NCBI GenBank assembly: GCA_964370005.1
Contig: CAYJGR010000045.1
Location: forward strand, 1 to 19,286
Source of the DNA: Heteroruminococcus sp964370005
GTDB taxonomy: Bacteria; Bacillota; Clostridia; Oscillospirales; Ruminococcaceae
Reading direction: 5' to 3'
DNA: 19,286 nt
In this document: positions 1-7,139 of the stretch, one piece after another
How the letters are laid out: each line of letters starts with the position of its first letter
Position numbering within the stretch: position 1 is the stretch's first letter
The notes under the pieces: generated by a model
Told to the model about the DNA's origin: nothing
The model's database searches: none
What the model saw: the letters and a program-made list of their open reading frames with translations, nothing else
Program-made: the position numbers and the translations under genes

Positions 1-239
1 CCGATATAAAAGAAAGTGAAGCCCTGCGATGCTTTAAGAATATCTTAAACACCTCTCCTATAAAATACCTCAAAAAATATAGACTTGAACAGGCCGCCAC
101 CCTGCTTAAAACCACCACACATCCCATTATTGATATCGGTATAGCTTGCGGGTTTGCCGAGATGAGTTACTTTGCAAAAAGCTTTAAGCAGATGTATGCA
201 CTTACCCCCACCGAGTTTAGACATACCTCCCACGCCTAA
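1..239 (+). CDS. AraC-family transcriptional regulator, C-terminal fragment (cut by window edge)
   Basis: The frame read from base 3 to the TAA at 237-239 encodes about 78 residues that match the C-terminal DNA-binding domain of AraC/XylS regulators. Visible landmarks are the helix with RLEQAATLLKTT, the second helix-turn-helix with IIDIGIACGFAEMSYFAKSF, and the closing FKQMYALTPTEFR, the usual signature of the second HTH (GF.d.syF.k.FK...G.tP..yR). The 5' part, with any effector-binding domain, lies outside the window, so ligand and targets cannot be told. The gene ends 25 bases before comEC and lies on the same strand, but nothing shows that they are co-regulated. Confident as to family, silent as to function. 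Confidence 0.88.
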   Translation, partial: DIKESEALRCFKNILNTSPIKYLKKYRLEQAATLLKTTTHPIIDIGIACGFAEMSYFAKSFKQMYALTPTEFRHTSHA

Positions 240-264
240 CAGTCAGCCAAATGAGGAAACGCCT

Positions 265-2349
265 ATGAACAGAGCACTATTTTATATGGCAATCTCCTTT
301 TCCCTGTCCTGTACAGGGCTGATTTTCCTGCCCGAGGCCATGTGGTGGATGGTGGCTTTGGGGGCTTTATTTGTGTCAGTACCGCTTCTTTGTGGGATTA
401 AAAGCCCATGGCGAGGGCGGTGCTTTTTGCTTTGTGCCGGCATCATACTGGCGGTGGGAAGTATAACGCTACATAACCACCTGCGTGAAAAGCCATTTGC
501 ACAGCTCGAAGGGCAAAACCTCACAGTGGCGGGGGTTGTCTCGCAGGTGGATCAGCGTGACTCCTACTGCCTTGTAACTCTCCGGGCAACCATAAAAACA
601 CAACCCGCCCCGCCCGAGAGTGAAATGCGCATATTTGTACCGGGGATTTATGACTGGGAACTCGGCGACAGGCTGACAGGAGAAATTGAAATTTCTTTGC
701 CACGTGACGAGGTAGAACGGCGATATATGTACAGTCAGGGGCAGTATGTAAGCGGGAGTGCCACGGGCGGTGGTCTACACTATGTAAGTGAGTTTGAACA
801 GAGTATGACCCCACGCAGCCCCATGGCGCTCGGGATATTGATGAGGGGTGCCATGCGTGATGCCCTCTCCCGTGTTATGCCGGGGCAAAATGGAAATTTT
901 GTGGCCTCGGTACTGCTGGGGGATGGCGCTATGCTATCGGAACAGGTGGCACATGATATGCACATGACCGGTGCGGGGCATGTGCTGGCCGTGTCAGGGC
1001 TACATCTGTCGGTGATATGTGGTGTGGTCATTCGCATACTGGGTAGCCGGGGTGCTAACAAGTGGATGAAAGCCGGCCTTGGCAGTCTTTGTGCCTTTAT
1101 TCTGGCCATGACGGTGGGGTTTACCCCCTCGGTCATTCGTGCGGGGGTTATGCTATCTCTGGCACTGGTGGGTACGGCTTTAGGACGCAAGAGTGATGGT
1201 CTGAGCGGGCTTGGTCTTGCTGTGCTCGGCATAGGACTGTTTGCGCCCTACACCATGCTGTCATGGAGTTTTCTTATATCGGTGACCTCAATTTTGTCCA
1301 TCTTCACATTTTCTGTGCCGCTTGAAAAATTGCTTATCACTTGGCGCAAAAATCGGTTGCCTCATAGTGAATTTTTGGACACCCCACTCTGTGCGGTGGG
1401 GCTGACCCTCGGGGTCATGGTGCTGAACAATCCGTTGTTTGCCCTACTGCGAGGAAGTTTTGTAAACTATGCGGTCTTAGGTAATCTTATAATAGTGCCA
1501 CTTTCCATGTTTGTATTGATGCTTGGCGGGATTATGACACTACTGGGGTTGGCGGGGTTGTGGGGTATGGCCGAGGTGGTGGCATTGCCCACCGAGTTTT
1601 GTGTGGAACTTGTCAGAGGGTGTGCCGCATTTATTGCGAGACTTCCGGGAGGGCTTACCACGGTCAATGAGGCCTATCAGGTGGTGTGGCTTTGGGCAAG
1701 TGGAATTATTTTGGCAGTGTTTGTAAGTTGTGGGATAAAATTTAGCCTGAGAAGAATTGCCATAGTATGCGCAGGGCTTGTTGTGGCTTTGGGTATGGGA
1801 ATAATCAGTCATACCCTGCTTAATCATGGCACAGTGGTGGTGCGTGATATATCGGGCAGTGATGCTCTGGCCGTCGATATGGGGCAGGTGTGGCTACTGT
1901 CGTCCGATATAAAAGGTGCGACAGCCGTGAATGAGCGGGGGCAAACCGTAACCCTTGCCACCCAAGGCCAAAAAGACGACGCTCAAAATATGGCACAGGT
2001 GATACAGCAGTACAGCCCCAAAGAGGTTATACTCCACCACGACACGGCCAAGGAAATCTCGCCATATCTTCCCGATAGTGTGATCATACATCCCGCAAGC
2101 TCGGCTACCGTGACCTTGGGGGAACAAATCTTCCTTGACTGGGGTGTTGATTTTCAAAGTTTGCAAATCGGAGGGGTGGAAATACTGAAATTATCCGACG
2201 GATATGATATAATAAAAGACAGTGGGCGGGTAGGTCGAGCCGATGTGGTGGTTTTGGCCGATGGGAACATTGTGTGCAATAACCCCCACCTGCGCTTACG
2301 CCGTGATATTTGGGGCGATAATAGAATTGTATTTGTGCCCTACTCGTGA
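265..2349 (+). CDS. comEC: ComEC/Rec2-type DNA uptake channel with degenerate C-terminal domain
   Basis: A 694-residue polytopic membrane protein of the ComEC family, the channel that passes single-stranded DNA across the membrane in natural transformation. Seen: hydrophobic segments at the N-terminus, a soluble OB-like DUF4131 region at about residues 81-175, and the Competence domain with its hallmark HVLAVSGLHLS at 239-249 followed by many membrane helices to about residue 515. The last ~170 residues (523-694) sit where ComEC proteins usually carry a larger metallo-beta-lactamase-like domain. Here the segment is short and I find no HxHxDH metal motif. I chose ATG 265 because GAGG lies just upstream; an in-frame start at 172 would run into the araC gene. 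First gene of a compact operon: holA begins one base after its stop. Whether the organism is competent cannot be told from this gene alone. Confidence 0.9.
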   Translation: MNRALFYMAISFSLSCTGLIFLPEAMWWMVALGALFVSVPLLCGIKSPWRGRCFLLCAGIILAVGSITLHNHLREKPFAQLEGQNLTVAGVVSQVDQRDSYCLVTLRATIKTQPAPPESEMRIFVPGIYDWELGDRLTGEIEISLPRDEVERRYMYSQGQYVSGSATGGGLHYVSEFEQSMTPRSPMALGILMRGAMRDALSRVMPGQNGNFVASVLLGDGAMLSEQVAHDMHMTGAGHVLAVSGLHLSVICGVVIRILGSRGANKWMKAGLGSLCAFILAMTVGFTPSVIRAGVMLSLALVGTALGRKSDGLSGLGLAVLGIGLFAPYTMLSWSFLISVTSILSIFTFSVPLEKLLITWRKNRLPHSEFLDTPLCAVGLTLGVMVLNNPLFALLRGSFVNYAVLGNLIIVPLSMFVLMLGGIMTLLGLAGLWGMAEVVALPTEFCVELVRGCAAFIARLPGGLTTVNEAYQVVWLWASGIILAVFVSCGIKFSLRRIAIVCAGLVVALGMGIISHTLLNHGTVVVRDISGSDALAVDMGQVWLLSSDIKGATAVNERGQTVTLATQGQKDDAQNMAQVIQQYSPKEVILHHDTAKEISPYLPDSVIIHPASSATVTLGEQIFLDWGVDFQSLQIGGVEILKLSDGYDIIKDSGRVGRADVVVLADGNIVCNNPHLRLRRDIWGDNRIVFVPYS

Positions 2350-2350
2350 G

Positions 2351-3451
2351 GTGATTGGGATTAAGATAGATAGCACAAAGGATTTTGCACAGCATATAAA
2401 AGAGGGGCGATTTGCACCTGTATACATGCTACATGGGGCGGAACACCGCAGTGTAGAGCGAGCCACAGCGGCACTTGTAACGGCGGCTGTGGGTAACACC
2501 GATGATCCATTTTTGCTTACCCGCATGGACGGTAGGGAGGGGGTGGATCCCGATGCACTGTCCGACATGGCCGAGGCACTGCCCTTCATGGCACAGCGCA
2601 AATGTGTGGTGGTGGAGGATATCCACCCCGAGGCGATGGGTACGGGGGATTTTGGCAAGCTTGAGCAGTTTTTAGGAGACCCACCCCCCACCTGTGTGAC
2701 CATATTTACCATGAAAAGCCCCATAGGCACAACACCGAAAAAAAAGGGGGAGGACAGCTCCCCAAAGGCCAAGAAACTGATAAAACTCTGCACTGACAAG
2801 GGGTGTGTAGCCCATTTTGGGGGGGCGACGGGGGCCGATGCCACCCGCCTTGCACGTGACACGGCCAAAAAACTCGGGGGTGAGATGGCGGCAGGGGGGG
2901 CGGGGGACCGCGGGGCGGGCTGCGGGGGGAACTTACACACCGTGACGTCCGAGACCCACAAGGTTTGCGCCTATGCCGGCGAGGGTGAGATAAAATCAGA
3001 GCATGTGCGGGCGGTGGGTATAACCTCGGTCGAGGCCAGCGTGTTTGACCTCTCCAAAGCGATACTGCAAAGTAATTATTCGGTTGCCATGGATATTGTG
3101 GCGAGGCTTATGTTTTTGCGGGAAGCTCCCGCCACGGTGCTGGCCGTTATGGGGGGGACATTTGTAGATTTATATAGGGCGAAGGTGGCCGGAAATGCAA
3201 AAATCCCGCCAAAGCAGGCCATGAGTGACCTTGGCTACCCTTCAAATAAAAGTTTTCTCTACACCCGAGCAAGTGACATGGAGAGCAGATTTCCCCAAAC
3301 ATTTTTGGCCATGGCAGTCGAGGAGATCGCACAGGCCGACACAAAGCTAAAAACAAGCGGTGTGGAGGGGCGCATGGTGCTCGAACAGGTCATTACACGA
3401 TTGTTTGTGCTCATGCGAGAAACTGCGGGGGGACGACCTCGCCGCAGATAG
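2351..3451 (+). CDS. holA: DNA polymerase III delta subunit (clamp loader)
   Basis: A protein of about 366 residues matching HolA, the delta subunit that opens the beta sliding clamp within the clamp loader. Seen: the N-terminal motif FAPVYMLHGAE (usual form F.pvYll.G.E), the stretch ending CVVVEDI, the domain II segment CGGNLHTVTSE followed by KVCAYAGEG, the domain III pattern VEASVFDLSKAI, and the C-terminal helices. A location directly after comEC is common in Firmicutes. The start is uncertain. GTG 2351 is the only canonical in-frame start before the conserved N-terminus, but it lies inside the best Shine-Dalgarno match (GAGGTG, 2348-2353). An ATT at 2360 is correctly spaced from that SD and would give a typical N-terminus (Met-Lys-Ile...). 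Residues about 180-193 are an unusual Gly/Ala-rich run encoded by G homopolymers. Confidence 0.87.
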   Translation: MIGIKIDSTKDFAQHIKEGRFAPVYMLHGAEHRSVERATAALVTAAVGNTDDPFLLTRMDGREGVDPDALSDMAEALPFMAQRKCVVVEDIHPEAMGTGDFGKLEQFLGDPPPTCVTIFTMKSPIGTTPKKKGEDSSPKAKKLIKLCTDKGCVAHFGGATGADATRLARDTAKKLGGEMAAGGAGDRGAGCGGNLHTVTSETHKVCAYAGEGEIKSEHVRAVGITSVEASVFDLSKAILQSNYSVAMDIVARLMFLREAPATVLAVMGGTFVDLYRAKVAGNAKIPPKQAMSDLGYPSNKSFLYTRASDMESRFPQTFLAMAVEEIAQADTKLKTSGVEGRMVLEQVITRLFVLMRETAGGRPRRR

Positions 3452-3462
3452 AGAGGTGTGCA

Positions 3463-4053
3463 GTGATAAAGCTAAAAGAAACCATTGTGGTGGAGGGGCG
3501 GTATGACAAGGCACGTCTTGCCAACCTATTTGATGCCCCCATACTCGAGACCGGTGGGTTTAGCATATTTAGGGACAAACAGCGGTTGGAACTTTTGCGC
3601 CGTCTTGCTATGGGCAGGGGGATAATACTGCTGACCGACTCGGACGGGGCGGGGTTTAAGATACGCAACTACATCAGCGGGGCCATACCAAGTGGTCGGG
3701 TGGTGCACATATACATCCCGGATATAGCGGGCAAGGAATCCCGCAAAAAAGCCCCCTCGGCTGAGGGGAAACTGGGGGTGGAGGGTGTGCCGGATGATAT
3801 CCTGCTAAAAGCCTTTGCTGCGGCGGGACTAACAGGCGAAAGTCCAAACGCCGACACAGGGCGGGTTATCACACGGCAGGATTTCTTTGAGGATGGCATT
3901 TCGGGCGGGATGGACAGCGCCACAAGACGGCGGGCACTCTGTCAAGCGCTAAATCTCCCCACCCGCATCGGTACAAATGCACTGCTTGGGGTGATAAACT
4001 CACTTGTGAGTTACGATGAGTATAAAAATGCGATAAATAAACTTTGCGAATAA
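3463..4053 (+). CDS. rnmV: RNase M5-like Toprim protein (5S rRNA maturation candidate)
   Basis: A 196-residue protein with an N-terminal Toprim domain and a C-terminal DUF4093-type region, the architecture of ribonuclease M5, which trims 5S rRNA precursors in Firmicutes. Seen: the Toprim glutamate in IVVEGRYD (E11, D15), the DxD pair in LLTDSDGAG (D59, D61), the RNase M5 signature GKLGVEGV (about 102-109), and the C-terminal helices with ALCQALNLPTRIGTNALL. GTG 3463 is preceded by GAGAGGTG at 3451-3458. It starts 12 bases after holA and ends 18 bases before the MBOAT gene. In Bacillus the gene sits beside the KsgA methyltransferase gene; here it does not. The protein belongs to the Clostridial primase-like/RNase M5 group, so strict RNase M5 activity is likely but not proved. 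Confidence 0.82.
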   Translation: MIKLKETIVVEGRYDKARLANLFDAPILETGGFSIFRDKQRLELLRRLAMGRGIILLTDSDGAGFKIRNYISGAIPSGRVVHIYIPDIAGKESRKKAPSAEGKLGVEGVPDDILLKAFAAAGLTGESPNADTGRVITRQDFFEDGISGGMDSATRRRALCQALNLPTRIGTNALLGVINSLVSYDEYKNAINKLCE

Positions 4054-4071
4054 AATCAAAGGGGGAGCGGT

Positions 4072-5403
4072 GTGGAAATTATAAGCATGTCATTTCTATT
4101 TGTATTTTTGCCGATTTCGTTGCTGATGTACTGCCTCTCCCCCCGCAGATATCGCAGTGGGGTAATACTTGCGATATCATTTTTGTTTTATGGGCTTATA
4201 GATATTGCGGGGCTGTGCCTCATGGTGGCGGTGTTACTACTCGATTACGCTGTGGTGTACCGCATAAACACACTGGGGCGTCGTCATGCCCTGTCACGAC
4301 TGCTTTGTGGCGCAGTGGCGGTTTGGACGGTGGGCATAATCGTGGTGATGTCGGCCTACACCGAGATTGTCGGGCTTATAATGCCACTTGGACTGTATAT
4401 ATATCTGCTCACTGCCCTTGGGTATGTGGTGGACTTCTATCGGGGGGAGGCGCCCTTTGAGCGCAGTCCCGTAAACTTCTTTTTGATGTGCTGTTTCTTC
4501 CCCAAGCTCTATGCGGGGCCTTTGGTCGAATACAGCGAGATGTCGGTGGGCCTCCAAAATAATAAGCTATCGGTCGACGGCATAGGGGCGGGGCTTATGC
4601 AGTTTACACTCGGCCTTGCAAAAAAAGTGATACTGGCCGACCAAATCGGTAAGGTATACGTTGGAGTGAGTGCCTTGCCATCGAGTGAACTTACAATTGT
4701 GGGCGCATGGATGTTGGTGTTTTCCTCGGCTTTTTCGATATATTTTACCCTCTCAGGCTACTGCGATATTGCCATGGGACTTGGGCGGGTGTTTGGTTTT
4801 ACATTGCCACACAATTTCTCCTACCCTTTCCAGTCCCGCACCGTCACCGACTTTTTCGCCCGCTTTAACATCACTGTGAGCCGTTATATACGCCGTTATG
4901 TATACCGCTTTTTAGGATATGACACCGGCGGCAAGCTCTCAAACGCTCTAAACCTTATGCTTGTAGCGATGCTCGCGGCCTTGTGGTTTGGTCTGCGTAT
5001 GAATTTGCTGTTTTGGGGTGGGTTTTTAGGGGTGTTTATGATTATTGAAAGCATGTGGGGTGTGAAGTTTTTCTCGAAAATTCCACCGTTTTTCCTGCGG
5101 GTTTATGCCTTCTTGGTGGTGATGTTCTCCTTTGCGATATTTGCAGGAGAAAATATGAACCACACTGTTAATATACTCGGGGCGATGGTCGATTTTGGCG
5201 GTAGAGAGTTTTTAGGGAACACCGCACAATATTTTATAGAAACCCACGGTGTTATATTTGTGCTATGTGCTCTGTTATCCACAAGTATATGCCATAGGGT
5301 GGGAATGTGGATGGAAAAACGTGGCCCCGCCCTCACCCGCTTTGTGCAAGGGGTGGGAAGTCTTGCCCTATTGCTACTTTGCGTTTCATTTATTATTTTA
5401 TAA
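4072..5403 (+). CDS. MBOAT-family (AlgI/DltB-like) membrane protein lacking both conserved histidines
   Basis: A 443-residue, highly hydrophobic protein of the membrane-bound O-acyltransferase family. Active members move acyl groups across the membrane onto surface polymers. Family landmarks are clear: FFPKLYAGPLVEYSEM, then SGYCDIAMGLGRVFGF, then LPHNFSYPF leading into the TVTDFFARFNITVSRYIRR segment, then AALWFGLRMNLLFWG. In active relatives the last two read approximately F-W-R-R-W-H-I-S and L-W-H-G. Here the two histidines are Asn266 and Phe306. The reading frame is intact over the full family core. GTG 4072 has GGGGGAG upstream. The DHHW partner follows 15 bases after the stop, the usual pairing for AlgI-type systems. 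It is MBOAT by fold; acyltransferase activity by the known mechanism is doubtful. It could instead be a scaffold, channel or binding protein, which is inference. Confidence 0.85.
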   Translation: MEIISMSFLFVFLPISLLMYCLSPRRYRSGVILAISFLFYGLIDIAGLCLMVAVLLLDYAVVYRINTLGRRHALSRLLCGAVAVWTVGIIVVMSAYTEIVGLIMPLGLYIYLLTALGYVVDFYRGEAPFERSPVNFFLMCCFFPKLYAGPLVEYSEMSVGLQNNKLSVDGIGAGLMQFTLGLAKKVILADQIGKVYVGVSALPSSELTIVGAWMLVFSSAFSIYFTLSGYCDIAMGLGRVFGFTLPHNFSYPFQSRTVTDFFARFNITVSRYIRRYVYRFLGYDTGGKLSNALNLMLVAMLAALWFGLRMNLLFWGGFLGVFMIIESMWGVKFFSKIPPFFLRVYAFLVVMFSFAIFAGENMNHTVNILGAMVDFGGREFLGNTAQYFIETHGVIFVLCALLSTSICHRVGMWMEKRGPALTRFVQGVGSLALLLLCVSFIIL

Positions 5404-5418
5404 GAGAGGAGGGGTAGT

Positions 5419-6507
5419 GTGATAAAACGAATTGTTTCGGCTACTATGGTGGCGGTGTTTTTAGCACTGCCTCTTGGTACTGTCGCCCTAAATCCGCCAC
5501 AGTGGGAGAGACTCAAGGCCTCGGGAGGGCTCGAACATTATCTGCAAAACGAGCTTATATACGCCCAAACCTTGCAAGGTTTGGCGGCCAACATTTTGTT
5601 GTTGATAGGCCAAAACGAGCGGGATGGGGTGTTTTATACAGAGGATGGTCTGCTTATAGATTATCGTCCAACACATGATGAGCAGTTGCGGGAAGAAAAC
5701 GCCGCCGCCATAGTGGCCTTCTCACAGCATTACAGTGTGCCCACCATGGCAGTGGTAGTGCCCACCGCTGTGGCAATAAAACAAAAACAGGTGTCGGATT
5801 ATGCGACACTTTTCAATCAAAAGGCGGTGCTGGGTCATTTGTCCGAGCAGATGGAGGGCTATGTCACATTTGTGGATGTTTATGCCTCGCTGCTGGCCAA
5901 TTACGACATATCGGGAGAGTATCTCTACTACCGCACCATGGAGGGGCTGACCTCACTCGGGGGATATAGGGTGTACAGCAGTCTGGCCGAGCGCATGAGG
6001 CTTACCCCCTACGACTTGCGTGATTTTGAGCGGGAATATGTTTATCACGATTTGCGCGGGGAGCTAACCGAAATCTGGCCAAGTATGGCGGTGCAAAGCG
6101 ATATATTGACGGTTTATCACACGGTGGATAAGACCCACAGCATCTCGATGTTGGTGCAGGACACCGACGGCACCGTGAGCCATTACGACACATTTTACCC
6201 CACACCGCCGCAGGAGAACCCAATGGGTGTATATTTGGGGGGTCATACGTCCTACACCGAAATAGAACAGCTCGAGGGGTTGGGGAGAGGTCGTCTGCTT
6301 ATATTCGGTGACGAGACGGCCAACAGTGTATTGCCATTTTTGGCACTCCACTACGAGCATGTGACATATATAAACCTGGCCGAGGTACAAAACAGTCGGC
6401 TGCATGAGCTGGCGGTGGATTCATACGACCAAGTGGTGTTTTGTTACGGCGTGGAGAGCTTTTGCGACAGTGACGAGATACAAGAGGTAAACAGAATTTT
6501 GCGATAA
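5419..6507 (+). CDS. DHHW/AlgJ-like extracytoplasmic protein with active-site motifs replaced
   Basis: A 362-residue protein with an N-terminal hydrophobic signal or anchor (about residues 4-24), then an SGNH-hydrolase-like domain of the Firmicute DHHW family. These proteins pair with MBOAT partners in acetylating surface polymers. Conserved framing sequence is present: VVVPTAVAIKQKQVSDYATLFNQ, LYYRT...TSLGGYRVY, the DLRGEL segment, and IFGDETANSVLPFLALHY. In active relatives the gap in YYRT....TSLG is D-H-H-W, and the second block reads D-S-(Y/F)-A-N. Here the first is Met174-Glu-Gly-Leu177 and the nucleophile position is Glu299, so the catalytic Asp, His and Ser are all absent. No stops or frameshifts are seen. 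GTG 5419 follows GAGAGGAGGGG. It is the last gene of the comEC operon; a tRNA promoter begins 16 bases later. Confidence 0.8.
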   Translation: MIKRIVSATMVAVFLALPLGTVALNPPQWERLKASGGLEHYLQNELIYAQTLQGLAANILLLIGQNERDGVFYTEDGLLIDYRPTHDEQLREENAAAIVAFSQHYSVPTMAVVVPTAVAIKQKQVSDYATLFNQKAVLGHLSEQMEGYVTFVDVYASLLANYDISGEYLYYRTMEGLTSLGGYRVYSSLAERMRLTPYDLRDFEREYVYHDLRGELTEIWPSMAVQSDILTVYHTVDKTHSISMLVQDTDGTVSHYDTFYPTPPQENPMGVYLGGHTSYTEIEQLEGLGRGRLLIFGDETANSVLPFLALHYEHVTYINLAEVQNSRLHELAVDSYDQVVFCYGVESFCDSDEIQEVNRILR

Positions 6508-6522
6508 AAACAGTATTGAAGG

Positions 6523-6551
6523 TTGACGAATAGGCCAAATTATTGTATATT
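6523..6551 (+). promoter_or_regulatory. Sigma-A type promoter of tRNA-Leu
   Basis: TTGACG at 6523-6528 and TATATT at 6546-6551 are separated by exactly 17 bases, a near-consensus housekeeping promoter. Transcription would begin around 6558, a few bases before the mature tRNA 5' end at 6566. No hairpin terminator separates it from the upstream DHHW gene, so read-through from that operon is also possible. Confidence 0.75.
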
Positions 6552-6565
6552 TATATGGTGTACTT

Positions 6566-6652
6566 GCCGCTGTGGCGGAATTGGCAGACGCCCGGGACTT
6601 AAAATCCCGTGATGGCAACATCGTACCGGTTCGATCCCGGTCAGCGGCACCA
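6566..6652 (+). tRNA. tRNA-Leu (anticodon UAA)
   Basis: An 87-base class II tRNA. The acceptor stem GCCGCTG (6566-6572) pairs with CAGCGGC (6642-6648), followed by A and an encoded CCA (6650-6652). The anticodon stem CGGGA/TCCCG encloses the loop CTTAAAA, giving anticodon TAA at 6600-6602, which reads the leucine codon UUA. A long variable arm (GATG/CATC around GCAA) is typical of tRNA-Leu, and the T arm ACCGG-TTCGATC-CCGGT is complete. Confidence 0.97.
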
Positions 6653-6671
6653 ACTTAGAGATTAAACATCA

Positions 6672-6724
6672 GACCAAAATAAGTGTAGGGCGGGGGCTTG
6701 CTCCCGCCGTATTGCTTTTTGGTC
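6672..6724 (+). repeat. Nested inverted repeat / hairpin element after the tRNA
   Basis: The inner stem GGCGGGGG (6689-6696) pairs with CTCCCGCC (6701-6708) around a 4-base CTTG loop. An outer perfect 8-base repeat, GACCAAAA (6672-6679) and TTTTGGTC (6717-6724), surrounds it, so the element can form a cruciform-like fold. It may end the tRNA transcript, although no T-tract directly follows the inner stem. A related partial sequence occurs at the right end of the window, so it may be one copy of a dispersed repeat. Confidence 0.6.
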
Positions 6725-6752
6725 AGAAAATTCAAATAAAAGGGGTGAGTTT

Positions 6753-7124
6753 GTGCAGCTATCTTGCGGTATCGACATTATAGAAATCTCACGCATAAAA
6801 AAAGCCATGCAAAACAGCACATTTTTGCAAAAGCATTACACTGCGCTCGAGCGTGACTATATTGCCTCAAAAGGTGTTGGCGGAGTGCAGTCGGCGGCGG
6901 CGTTTTTTGCGGCCAAAGAGGCCTTTGCCAAAGCCTTGGGCAGTGGGGTGCGGGGGTTTTCGCTATGTGAGGTGGGGGTGAACCATCACCCAAACGGTCA
7001 GCCCTACCTCGATTTTTTTGGACAAGCAGCTGAGTTGGTGTCCGAGTCGGGCTTGCAGTTTGCCCTTAGTCTGTCACACAGTAGAGAATACGCTGTGGCA
7101 AATGTGACGGCCTGGAAAGAATGA
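6753..7124 (+). CDS. acpS: Holo-[acyl-carrier-protein] synthase
   Basis: A 123-residue 4'-phosphopantetheinyl transferase of the AcpS type. It moves the phosphopantetheine arm of coenzyme A onto a serine of apo-acyl carrier protein, making ACP usable in fatty acid synthesis. The Mg2+-binding signature is visible: GIDIIEISRI with Asp8, and FFAAKEAFAKALGSG with Glu56. The family C-terminal LSLSHSREYA is also present, and the length is normal. GTG 6753 is preceded by AGGGGTGAG. The nnr gene starts 15 bases after its stop, so the two are almost certainly co-transcribed; acpS-nnr is a common Firmicute pairing. Confidence 0.95.
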   Translation: MQLSCGIDIIEISRIKKAMQNSTFLQKHYTALERDYIASKGVGGVQSAAAFFAAKEAFAKALGSGVRGFSLCEVGVNHHPNGQPYLDFFGQAAELVSESGLQFALSLSHSREYAVANVTAWKE

Positions 7125-7139
7125 GAATGGGGGATAGCT

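Noticed and set aside
172..264. N-terminal extension of ComEC by 31 residues
   Set aside because: It overlaps the end of the araC-like gene in another frame, is Pro/His-rich and unlike ComEC, and a good RBS precedes ATG 265.
780..1232. 150-codon minus-strand frame opposite comEC
   Set aside because: Ser/Pro/Arg-rich shadow of a membrane-protein gene with no recognisable domain.
2296..2961. 221-codon minus-strand frame opposite holA
   Set aside because: Ser/Pro/Ala-rich composition typical of the antisense of a GC-biased gene, no family resemblance, and holA on the + strand is clear.
4044..4460. 138-codon + strand frame overlapping the MBOAT start
   Set aside because: It overlaps the well-supported MBOAT frame almost entirely and has the composition of an out-of-frame read.
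4072..6507. MBOAT and DHHW genes as pseudogenes
   Set aside because: Both frames are full-length without stops or frameshifts, have strong RBSs and keep the non-catalytic family motifs, so decay is less likely than retained non-canonical function.
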